The translations under genes were made by a program, and so were the position numbers. Positions 54,550-64,000 of a stretch of DNA of 64,000 nucleotides are shown in pieces. A model generated the notes under the pieces. It worked only from the letters and a program-made list of their open reading frames with translations. It did no database searches and was not told the DNA's origin. The stretch lies in assembly GCA_940671915.1 (NCBI GenBank), contig CALNVZ010000174.1, positions 78,351,861 to 78,415,860 of the forward strand. Reading direction: 5' to 3'. Origin of the DNA: Paracentrotus lividus (taxonomy: Eukaryota; Echinodermata; Echinoidea; Camarodonta; Echinidae). The stretch's first letter is position 1, and every line of letters starts with the position of its first letter.

Positions 54550-57500
54550 CTGAAAAGAAAAAACAAAACAAAAACACAGGAATAAATATAATATATATAT
54601 ATATATATATATATAAAAAACAAAATGTTGTAATGCATTTTCGCCAATTTTTATTCAATTTGTCTCAAATTTTCGACGGTATTGCCTCCGTCTTCCTCAG
54701 GAGAAATATTTACATTTAATTATATATATATATTGGATTAACCTTAAACCTGGTGTATAGTTTTGGGAACAAAAAAGGAATTGGCACAAAACCAATCAAA
54801 TGTAGTTACATGTTGTCCACATTGCACGAAAAGATATGTGTGAGAGACCTTGTGACATTCCTTTCAATATTTCCAATGTATTTCATTGAAATTGTTTGAA
54901 TAAGGCGTAATTAACTGCCGTTTAGACCTCTGCTGACAGATTCGCACGACGGAGGTTACGGCATGAATTAGTGCAAACGATCTGTGTGTAACACCCACAC
55001 AAGAGAATCCCCATTGGTTTTCCACGGGAGCGCTAACCTGAGACGGGTCCCCGACTTATCTTTTTTATCCTTATATTATGAAATAAAGACACTAAAACGA
55101 GATTTCAAGTAACTATATTTGCTTTATTATAGTTCTTGGATTCAATCTTTTCATAATTTATCTTAATGTGAATCAAAATTAATTTTTCTTTCTCCCGAAA
55201 CTATACACCACCTTTAACCTGCAGGAGGGGGGGGGTGTATTTTAGCCCCCCCTCGACATTTTCGCGATAGATTTTGACGCGATTAGCTATGGCCATGGTG
55301 TTCATGAGTTTTTTCTTGAAGTCTTGCACATCTTTTTGAGACCAAATTTCCGACCCCTGGTACCAACAAAAAAAAACCAACTGACCTACAGACCCGTTTT
55401 TTAAAGTACTTTACAATATAATCATTCATAAACACAAACAACCTTCAGAGTAGCAGATCTACAGGGGGGGTTAGGGGTTTAGGGGACACCCCCCCCCCTT
55501 CCAAACCTTCCCCCCCCCCCCCCCGGTGCTTGGTCGCTCTGCTCCTCGCAGTGCCTGGCTACAAATTTTCACTCAGGGAACCCCCCCCCTTAGCAAAAAG
55601 CTAAGATCCGTCCCTGACCTTAAAGGTATTATTTAAAATTTGTAAATGTTCTCATTTAAAGCATTTATTGTCTTTGTCTCAACCACCTCATTATATCATG
55701 AGTTTGCAGTATAACAAGAATTAGTTATGGGTTGTTTTACGATCAGGGTACACCATTTTGTCTCACTGGACCCCCCAAAAAAAGTTGTTTTGTTTTCCCT
55801 CAATTCTTGTGTATTTGTTCTAGACAAGTAAAATGATATTGCCTTTAAATTTGGAGGCATGAGGTCACCAATATATTTTTCTATAGGGGTTCAAATTTTT
55901 TATTACACGTAAAGTCAATTGCTTCATTTTTCAGAGAGGACGTTTTTGACAGAATGTGATTTGACAACATTGTAACGTGAACTGTCTGAAAAATAAATGG
56001 ATGTGGGTGAAGTAAACATTATAAGTTTGTGGCATATAAACAAGTGTTCTTATAGACAAAAACATTGTTCATCAAGTGATGTCTAACTATGCGGAAAACC
56101 ACCGATTTCGGAGAGGACATTTTTTGACAGAATTGGCACCCTATTTTTTGTTAATGGTCACAAAAAATCAAATTAACTCTAGCTTCTGGGGTTTTCATTT
56201 TTTAAACAAAATCAGAAAAAAAATAAAATGAGACAGTTATTTTGCCCTAAAATGCGATATAATGGTACATTTTTAGAAGTAAATGTGTTTTTCAATAATC
56301 TATTTTTCTCTTGTAGGTTGCTCTAACAATGCCCAATAGCTTTCCAACATAGATTTGATATTACCATACCTCTATTTCTTTTTATGGTGCACAGAAGGCC
56401 ATTTTTTGACGGTGTACCCTGATCGTAAAACAACCCTTATAAGAGTGTGAGAACTTTATGAGGTTCCAATGTATCATATATCTTACCTGTTTCATAAATT
56501 GCGCTGAATTAAGGACTTCACTGCAGCCATATGATATCTTCTTGCCTCCTCCCCCAGTGCTTGATTTACTCTGTAAAAACATAATTAAAAAGAAATTTCT
56601 TAGATTGAGGAAATATTATGGTAACTCCCAGTACTTCAAATTTTCTGCACAATATTGTACATACATGTATGAAATGGTTTTTGTCTGTCATGCTTTCATT
56701 CATATTCAAATTGTGCATCTGATCTAATGCAATGATAGTCAAAGTGAAAAAATTATCCTTTCAAAATAAATTAAGTGATTAATACTGTTACATAAAACAG
56801 TGAAAAGAATAATCATAAGTTTTTTTATCATTACCATTTTTTCCATTACCTTTGACCCTTAAACCCAAAATCGAATAAGCTTATGTTTGTATTTGTAAAC
56901 ACACGTAAGTTTAGTTAGAAATCTGCGTTCTGACAGTATTAAGGTAACAAGAAGCAGAATGATAGTTTTTGTCATCTTTGGAACAACCCCCCCCCCAAAA
57001 AAAAAAAACAACAACAAAAAAAAACAAAACAAAACAAAACAAAACATTAACAACAACAAAACAAAACAAAACAAACAAACAAACAAAACCCTTTCCTTTA
57101 GTGGCAAAAGACATTTGAAACAAACATTGTATATTATTACACGTTTAGGTCTCTTTTTCGATACATTAAAACCATGCATTGATACTCTTCCAGATGTTTG
57201 CTTGTCGGCGTTCAATATTGTTAGCATAATGTATGTCCTATGTAGTCTGCACTACCCGTATCAATGGAGAAAAGGAGTGCATTATTGTTACAATATTGCA
57301 CTCCGCAATGCCAGTAAAATGCTGCGTGCAACAGCTTATAACAATGGATACGCGGAGCAACAATTTACGTCATAATAGCACACCAGCTTTTAACAATGGA
57401 TCCGCGGAGCAACAATTTACGTCATAATAGCACACATCTTTATGACAATGGATACGCGGAGCAACAATTTACGTCATAATAGATTGATCATTTTAATTTT

Positions 57501-60500
57501 GTGAGATTCTCGGATCAGGCAGATTTAATACAAATGAGTAAACCTCTTTTTTGTTTAAACTGGTAGCGTTGCTGTTGCCATGGAAAATGGTTTGTATGTA
57601 TAATAATAATAATATTGGATTTCTTTCGTGCAATATGAGATATATTCCATTCATCAGTATGAATATTGCACTCGTCTTCGACTCTTGCAATATTCATACT
57701 GATGAATGGAATATATCTCATATTGCACTCAAGTGCATCCAATATTATATAAATGTTTACCTTGACATAGTCTAATAGATTCTGGTATTCTATGTAGTTT
57801 CCTCCTCCAACAACAAACACAATGGCTTCTTGGTATGGTGTCTTGGTCCGAGGAATTGAAGAACTTAGGACCAAAATTATTGAGAAGAAAATTTTCATAT
57901 TTGAAGAAAAATATATTTCACTATTATGAAACAACCTCTTTAAAATGAATAATATCAAGGTGATCACAGCTTGTCAACGCTAGCAAAAAGTTCAGCATTT
58001 CATATCCATAAAGATTTACTAAAATAACCTGAATGTAGCATTGTTTCTCAAATCAAATTAGTTTACCAATATCCAATAATAAATTCTTGATTTTCGTTAC
58101 ATTCCTACTATCAGGTAAAATAGAAAAGTTTCATTTCATATTAGAGTGTATATATTTACATCATTACAGAATATTTGACATACCTGTCTGACATTCTCAA
58201 GAGCTTAGGATCAAAATATCTGTAGTCATCCGTTTCCTAAGAACAAACAAAAACATATCTCATTAAGACACATCTGGAGACAAAAAATCCTTTTCTTTTA
58301 TTGCATATTAATATAAATTGAGCACTGCAATACTTGAATTGCATGAAACAAATCTGATGTGGCTTTTGTATTAAAGATTTTATTTTGTGTACAAGAATAA
58401 AGTAATTTTTTAAAACCAATGCTTAACATATATCATTTGATATATACTCAACCCAACAGAAAGAAATCAGCGCTCCCCTCAATAAATTAAAATTTTAAAG
58501 CAACAATTTCTTTTCAAATTGATATACATTTACTTACTGTATTTGATTTCAGTTCCATGAGAGAGTCAACTACTCTTGTTACAGGGAGATTCTGGATTGA
58601 TATAAGAAAAACAACAACATTATCATTCTCAATTGTTCAACAATAATGACAAAGTGTGATGGATAACTAAACACACAATAAACACATTTATTTCTATATG
58701 CAAAAAAAAGGGGAAAAAAAAAAAGAAATTATTTCAATTACATATTCTTAATACAACTAATAGTCCACTCCCATTGAAATGATGAAATCAGGACCAAGCC
58801 TATTTCCTTGCTTTAACAAAATTATACTGAAAAGTGAACACATAGGTTTGCACAAATTAGGATCAAGAGAATGGCCTTTTTATAATGAAATCTTGTTGTA
58901 TCAATACATGTTTTATTGAACTATCTGTATTATACTTAGTGCCTCCCTAGCCCCATGGGCATCAACAGAACTAAATTTGAATGGAATACTTATTTTTTTC
59001 TTATTTTAATGAGGCATACAGCTTGGGAAAAAAATATTAGACCAAGCACTGTTTCATAAATGTTTAAGTGTGTGTGTTTCTCGCTTTCTGTGGTAAGAAA
59101 ACATAATGAACACAAATTAAAATTGTAAATTATGACCGCTTACATGTTTTTTGACAACAAAGTTCTTGACACCTTCCATAACAAAGTTTGATCCTGTGCT
59201 CATCAATTTGGAGAACATTCCCACTGTCTTAGTACCCCCACCTCCATACTGACTGGGTGGTGCGGCCATCTTGCTGAAAGCTCTATTTAAAAAATTAAGG
59301 AAAGAGAATAAACAATTCTGAGTTATGAGAACATTCATGCTTTCTTTGTGCGACCACATTCACACCAATTAGGTGGTGCGGCCATCTTGAGGAATGCTCT
59401 GTAAGAACATCAAGAAAGATATCATAAATAATTCTGTTAACAGTGAGAATATTCCCACAGATTTGGTACCTCCATCCTCATACTGACTAGGTGGTGCAGC
59501 CATCTTGATGAATGTTCTACAGGGAAGTAAAGATAATATATGATCCTTTGGTTTATGAGAACATTCCCATTATTAGATAACACCACCTCCATTCTGACTT
59601 GGTGGTGCCACCATCTTGTTGAATGCTCTACAGGGAAATAAAGATAATATATGATCCTTTGGGTTATGAGAAAATTCCCATTATTTGATAACACCACCTC
59701 CATACTGACTGGGTGGGGCAGCCATGTTGTTGAATGCTCTATTATGGAAGTAAAAAACAAATACACTGTATAATACAATCATGAGTTTCTGTGAACATAC
59801 CTACTCTTGTTCAATATGGCTAACAGAACCAGATTTCAAAATATTCTTGAATGTTACGCTAAATAGTTTTTCTATGTCTAATATCATCTGTTTTTTAAAT
59901 GGAGTACTTAAAATACAGTTAACCTTGCCTAGGTCCAATTTGATGGGATTGCAAAAATAGTTTCAACTTAAAAATAGACTTATAGAAGGGTTGAAAACAA
60001 TAGAATGTAAAGAGAAGATGACTTAAAAAGACCTCCCACTTAGAAGATTAGCATCCTTTTCTACATTAACACGTGCATTTTAATGATTCAACAAAAATGT
60101 TAAGAAAGCATTCAGTCTAAGCAAACAGTGTGAGCATTCATTGACTAGTCCTTCACATGAGTTACTACCAAGTAACTCTATAGAATGAGAATTAATACTG
60201 TTTTGTTGAACAAACTTTTGAATCTTTTACCTCACAGAATATTTTCCCCATATCACCCCTGAAAATTCCATATTTCTATACTAAATTACTGGAGTATTGA
60301 AGAATAATACAAAGACTTACTTCCATCTTTTGATATAATCCAATGGAGCTAGATTGCAACCAGCTGCTTCTAATGCTGTTCGGTACTGCTCGACCTCAGA
60401 CTGTCAAAATAAACAATTTAAAAATTAAGCTTTATCCAACAGTAAATGTGCTTCACAAACAAACTAATAACAATCAAAATTAACATAACAACACGAATAG

Positions 60501-63500
60501 GCCTAAGTAACAGGAGAGGTCTTAACCCTGTCGCATAAATTCTAATATCAAGGGTAACTAAAATGGTAACATGGTAGCACTGCTCAACAGGGCCCTGTTT
60601 GAGATGGCTTATGCTAATGAATTATAAACCTAAATGAGAAATACAGACTGTATCCCAAAAAATGGTACAGTCGGGGGGAAAATAATTTAGGTATGAAATC
60701 TTCCCAAATGATGTGTGTATGTGCTACCAAGTTGAAACAAAAGGATTTTTCTTGCTGATGCACTTTGTTTTGTATAATTTGCTTCTTTAAAGCAAAAGTT
60801 ATACTAAATTTTGTGCAATGAGGAGTTAATTGAAATTATACACATCTATTGTTCTGAAGTGCTGAAATTATGGCCGTTATGTGCGAAACCTATACAGAGC
60901 CATAGAAAAGCATGCACAAAATAGATTTTTCTTGAACATAGAAAAGTGATCATATCTCAAGATCTACGGCACCAATTGAGATGAAAAAAAAATTGCAGAA
61001 GAAAGCCTGATTTTCCTTCTTTAAGGAAATATCAAACACTACAAGATTGTCATTAATTTTCATACTTAAAACAAATGTTTTCTACTTGTAACATTCTATT
61101 TGATACAGACTGTATAAATGAAATCATAACTCACATCTGGTACTGATGGAGAACAGATATAGAAGATGATGAAGAGTCTCATCTTATCTTCCGGTAATCC
61201 TGCATCCGGATCCGAGATGACATCCATCAGAGATTTATCCAAGGTCTGTTTGCTCATCAGTTTCTCCTCTAGTTCAAAGTACACATCAAGCTTCCTGGCC
61301 TTCAAAATGAAAAAGAAGATTCCACAGTATTAAAATGGCAAAAATGTTTACTGGTAAGTCTCTACTACGCCTAGATGTACATTTTTGCATCCAACCATCA
61401 GAATCTACCAACTGGTACACATTTCAAGCTCATAGACCCACCAGTTGGGCTCAATATTGTTGCCATTGATACCTTTCAACACTTTTATCTTTAAAAAGGC
61501 ACTCAGGATTTTCATTTTCATGAACCAGTAACTAATCAAGGCAAATATTTAGTCTTAACAGTTCACTCTCATTATTACGAGCATAGACATCGAAAGTCAA
61601 TATCAATCACAAAAGAAAACTTAATTATTTGACTGCAAAAAAATACTAGCCACCGCAATATTTTGAATTTCTGCAAATATGATATCTATTGTGGTTCTTT
61701 ATAGCTATAATTATTGCATATTCAACTTGAAATCATTAATCATACTGAAGTCTCTAATTTCAATTCATGATTATAATATACAATATCTTCATGTTATTAT
61801 ATTGGTTGATCTCTCTTTTCATTGATATTTGATTGAAAATTGATTATTTGTTTTCTTATTCTGTATAATTTTGTTCATATGTTGATTTCATGCAGGGCCC
61901 TCATGTAAAACATTGATCTCACCACAGATGAGACCACCCTGGTTAAACAAGACTTAATACATAAATAAATAAATCACAAATACCTTTATATGATCCAAGA
62001 GAGCAGTGGCAATGTTCATGTGCATGTCAATGTGTCTCTTCTTCTCAAGCAACTCTGGTAGGGAACTGAAAAAAAAAAGCCACACATTATATGTCAAAAG
62101 AGACAAGTCCATTCAGTATGGAGAACTCCTGCCAAGTAAAATATATGCCTACAATGTACAACACTACAATTCTGAAGCAATTGTCGTGTGATATGATATT
62201 GAGCCCTTTGTGTGAAACCAAAAATATTGCTCCCCCCACCCCCCCAAAAAAAAAATAAATAAATAAATAAAAAAAATAATTAAAATAATAAATAAATTAA
62301 AAAAAAGTATTTGCATTCCTGTAAAAATTACAATTATGTTATTCCTAGCATTCTAAAGAGTAAGCATGCCAAAAATCTCATGATAACCAACAACCAAGGA
62401 TTGAAACACTTACCTTACTGCGGATGTTAATTTAGCTGTTGTGTCCGACAGTAGACTTATTGCTTCCTCATCCTCACCTTCCAATCCCTAAAATGAAATG
62501 AAGAAAGGTTACCTTTATTGCAATAATGAAATACAAGCTTTATAACACTGAGACTTGGTATTGATAAGAATAATTCATTTCTCCCAGAATCAAATTAAAC
62601 AATTTAAAACTAAAGGTTTTAAAAATAACAAATACTGAAAGATTTTATCAGAAAATTTATAATTGCTGAGTTTCTAGCAACGATAAGGAGATTCAGTACA
62701 GTACAGCTTTGAGCCACTATGGGAAAAGCGCATTATAAATAATAGGTATTATTATTATTATTATTATTATTAATATCCAGATGTATGTATTTTATCTACA
62801 CGAGCCAGTCTTTCTTGATTAACAAATCTATTTCCAGACCTGAAAAACGGCTTCAAGCCCTGTGTGATCAACTGCTGAATTTTAAGCTACATGTATACAA
62901 CATTCTACATTTACAAGTTTTTGATATCTTATGACACTGGGTGTATTATTTAAAACCACTGTTAAATAATAAAAACAGAAAGCACAGTAAAATCTCACCA
63001 TGGCTGATTTGAGTTTCTTCACTTCATCTTCAGAGGCCCTGTATGCATCTAACTCACTCTGAACTGCCTCTGCTACTTCTGGAAACGGGCTGTCAAAACG
63101 AAATACAATTAAAAAATAATTATCACAACATCTAAATAGGTAAACAATCTTCAGTAAAGCATAACAGTTATATTTCCTGAAAGGCTGATGGATTTCTGTT
63201 TTTGTTTTTTTGTGTTTTTGTGCTTGTTTTTTTGTGTGTGGTTTTTTTGTTTTGTTAACTGCTGGAAGAGAGAGGAGTAGAAGATAAAGGATTACCAGTC
63301 ATAATGCATAAGGCTAGAGACAGAGACTTGTGGAACAATATGATCACTAGAGTCAATTGACACGGTATTAGAATAGAATAGAATAACAAATTTAAAATAT
63401 AGAAGAAACAGCAGCAACAAAATGTGTTTGACTATTCAAAAGAATGAATGGATTTAATGTAAAATCATTAAATATTGGACATTTGCACAATGTAAAGATG

Positions 63501-64000
63501 AAATTCAATCAAATTTTTTGAGGGGTCACTTCCTTTCTAGAACTCTATTTTAAATTAATGAGCAATTGTCAGTAATTATAAGGGGTTTTTTAACTTGAAA
63601 TTTCAGTCTGACATAAAAATGAGAGACTACTTTATTTGACAGTAGAAACGTATGAGAAGTATACTGACAATTATAATTTTATATTTCTACACTGCTTTTT
63701 GTCCGAGGATCAAGAGCACCGATATCGCACGCTAGCATTCCGCAATATCTTTGTATCAGGTACTCATTACATTGCATCACCTACATGTAGGTGGAGTATG
63801 GCAAATATACCAAAGGCTATCTGTATTGCTTTGAAGAAAAGAAAATAAAACTTACTTTCCCTTCTGTCCAATCCAGAATCTGTCTGTACAGGATAGATCA
63901 TAAGACTTGACCTTCTTCCGAGTTCTTCCTGCCCCTGCCCCAGGGCTACTGACGGGCACTGTCTCTTCTAGGGTTACTCTATTCAGCTGCAAGTCCTGGA
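54523..64000 (-). CDS. SCFD1: SCFD1 (SLY1), Sec1/Munc18-family protein, C-terminal ~364 residues, 5' partial
   Basis: Twelve exons in one frame: 63856-64000 (partial), 62999-63089, 62414-62487, 61984-62065, 61135-61299, 60321-60400, 59144-59282, 58538-58591, 58184-58236, 57761-57863, 56487-56570, 54523-54549 (TGA). All phases match. Diagnostic stretches are [115 protein letters not shown] and [12 protein letters not shown], which track vertebrate SCFD1 in order. SCFD1 is a cytosolic SM protein that binds syntaxin-5/STX18-type SNAREs for ER-Golgi transport. The encoded part corresponds to roughly the last 57% of a ~640-residue protein. It uses copy 2 of the duplicated block for its last five exons. 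Confidence 0.95.
56487..56570 (-). CDS. SCFD1: SCFD1 exon ([15 protein letters not shown])
   Basis: Twenty-eight codons, [20 protein letters not shown] and NSAQFMKQ, after TTTTTACAG and before GTAAGA. The copy 1 equivalent is 35056-35131. Confidence 0.95.
57310..57482. repeat. ~54-base minisatellite, copy 2 (three units)
   Basis: Three units of ACAATGGATACGCGGAGCAA and then CAATTTACGTCATAATAGCA at about 57342, 57395 and 57447. In the intron between SCFD1 exons 57761-57863 and 56487-56570. Confidence 0.88.
57613..57744. repeat. Long perfect hairpin, copy 2
   Basis: The arms 57628-57670 and 57686-57728 are exact 43-base reverse complements around a 15-base loop (CTCGTCTTCGACTCT). Weaker pairing extends to about 57613 and 57744. 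It ends 17 bases before the SCFD1 exon boundary at 57761. Confidence 0.93.
57761..57863 (-). CDS. SCFD1: SCFD1 exon ([14 protein letters not shown])
   Basis: One base plus 34 codons with [20 protein letters not shown] and [11 protein letters not shown], donor GTAAAC. The glycine-rich VGGGNY motif is shared with SM proteins. The copy 1 equivalent, 36236-36329, lacks nine bases. Confidence 0.96.
58184..58236 (-). CDS. SCFD1: SCFD1 exon ([11 protein letters not shown])
   Basis: Seventeen codons plus two bases, [17 protein letters not shown], donor GTATGT. The copy 1 equivalent, 36632-36680, is four bases shorter. Confidence 0.95.
58538..58591 (-). CDS. SCFD1: SCFD1 exon ([11 protein letters not shown])
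   Basis: Eighteen codons, [18 protein letters not shown], between TCCAG and GTAAGT. The copy 1 equivalent, 36970-37017, is six bases shorter and frameshifted. Confidence 0.95.
59144..59282 (-). CDS. SCFD1: SCFD1 exon ([14 protein letters not shown])
   Basis: One base plus 46 codons: [20 protein letters not shown], then [20 protein letters not shown] and VVKKH, donor GTAAGC. It is followed on the transcript's 5' side by four decayed partial copies of itself (59347-59745). Confidence 0.95.
59347..59745 (-). repeat. Four tandem decayed copies of the start of SCFD1 exon 59144-59282
   Basis: The AG acceptor and first ~60 bases of the exon recur every 111-118 bases upstream. Minus-strand units read [31 protein letters not shown] and [14 protein letters not shown]. 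Three units reach a stop soon after. The unit near 59450-59525 stays open through [16 protein letters not shown] and beyond. None has the second half of the exon. They may be decoy acceptors or remnants of exon duplication. Confidence 0.85.
60321..60400 (-). CDS. SCFD1: SCFD1 exon ([16 protein letters not shown])
   Basis: Twenty-six codons plus two bases, [20 protein letters not shown] then DYIKRW, donor GTAAGT. The overhang AA joins A of the next exon to give K. Confidence 0.95.
60644..61112. mobile_element. TA-flanked TIR element in SCFD1 intron
   Basis: The left end CAGACTGTATCCCAAA and the right end (other strand CAGTCTGTATCAAAT) are imperfect inverted repeats, with TA on both outer sides (60642-60643, 61113-61114). 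469 bases, no open frame. It resembles a Tc1/mariner-type MITE. Confidence 0.65.
61135..61299 (-). CDS. SCFD1: SCFD1 exon (ARKLDVYFE)
   Basis: Fifty-five codons from [17 protein letters not shown] to [14 protein letters not shown], donor GTGAGT. The most conserved block of the protein in this window. A TIR element ends only 22 bases past the donor. Confidence 0.97.
61984..62065 (-). CDS. SCFD1: SCFD1 exon ([14 protein letters not shown])
   Basis: One base plus 27 codons, [20 protein letters not shown] and then ALLDHIK, after a poly-T/CAG acceptor. Confidence 0.95.
62230..62310. repeat. Poly-C/poly-A and AAAT-rich tract
   Basis: CCCCCCACCCCCCC followed by A and AAAT repeats, of the same general make-up as the other C-run plus A-rich tracts. 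Confidence 0.8.
62414..62487 (-). CDS. SCFD1: SCFD1 exon ([13 protein letters not shown])
   Basis: Twenty-four codons plus two bases: [20 protein letters not shown] then TSAV, donor GTAAGT. Confidence 0.95.
62717..62772. repeat. GCGC-ATTATAAATAATA motif with (ATT)n
   Basis: TGGGAAAAGCGCATTATAAA followed by an ATT run. Inverted counterpart at 13131-13180. Confidence 0.6.
62999..63089 (-). CDS. SCFD1: SCFD1 exon ([10 protein letters not shown])
   Basis: One base plus 30 codons: [20 protein letters not shown] to KKLKSAM, donor GTGAGA. Matches the SCFD1 helix that follows the FW-KG motif. Confidence 0.95.
63856..64000 (-). CDS. SCFD1: SCFD1 exon at window edge (partial)
   Basis: Reads [19 protein letters not shown], a glycine/arginine-rich linker, [17 protein letters not shown], ending GGAAA|GTAAGT in phase 2. 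The right end is cut by the window. Confidence 0.95.

Noticed and set aside
59437-59778. 113-codon open frame on the minus strand with repeated EHS and [11 protein letters not shown] units
   Set aside because: It is a shifted reading of the decayed SCFD1 exon array, not a separate protein.

Overview
The window is nuclear DNA from a metazoan. It is AT-rich, with short phase-matched exons, GT/AG introns, TIR elements, a non-LTR retrotransposon and many microsatellites. The family-level protein matches (SCFD1/SLY1, FAM89/LURAP1, PIM kinase) and marine-invertebrate repeat types suggest an echinoderm, probably a sea urchin. That assignment is inference.

Layout. (1) Positions 1-13802, + strand: the 3' fifteen coding exons of an ion-channel gene. 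A pore-lining S6 helix, closest by eye to the second repeat of two-pore channels, is spliced in frame to an SH3 domain and an acidic, charged tail; about 2 kb of 3' UTR follows. TIR/foldback elements and a GCCTCCGCC-ended repeat sit in its introns. (2) About 16484-37437 and 37463-59046: the same ~21 kb segment twice, head to tail, joined by 25 Ns. Differences between the copies are mostly one-base insertions and deletions, in exons as well as introns, so I read this as a probable false duplication (two haplotypes or unpolished sequence), not an old duplication. Each copy carries, on the minus strand, the 3' exons of SCFD1, one unrecognised candidate gene, and a two-exon FAM89-family gene. On the + strand, inside the FAM89 intron, each copy has an orphan last exon of a PIM-like Ser/Thr kinase followed by a damaged LINE. 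(3) 59047-64000, single copy, minus strand: the upstream SCFD1 exons, continuing out of the window. Copy 2 joins these exons; copy 1 is cut off from them.

The channel gene and the FAM89 gene are convergent. SCFD1, the unrecognised candidate and FAM89 all run leftward. Because both copies have independent indels, coding exons had to be read by comparing them: FAM89 exon 1 is intact only in copy 2, no copy of FAM89 exon 2 is clean, and SCFD1 exons are intact in copy 2 but not in copy 1. There are no CRISPR arrays, operons, rRNA genes or convincing tRNA genes.
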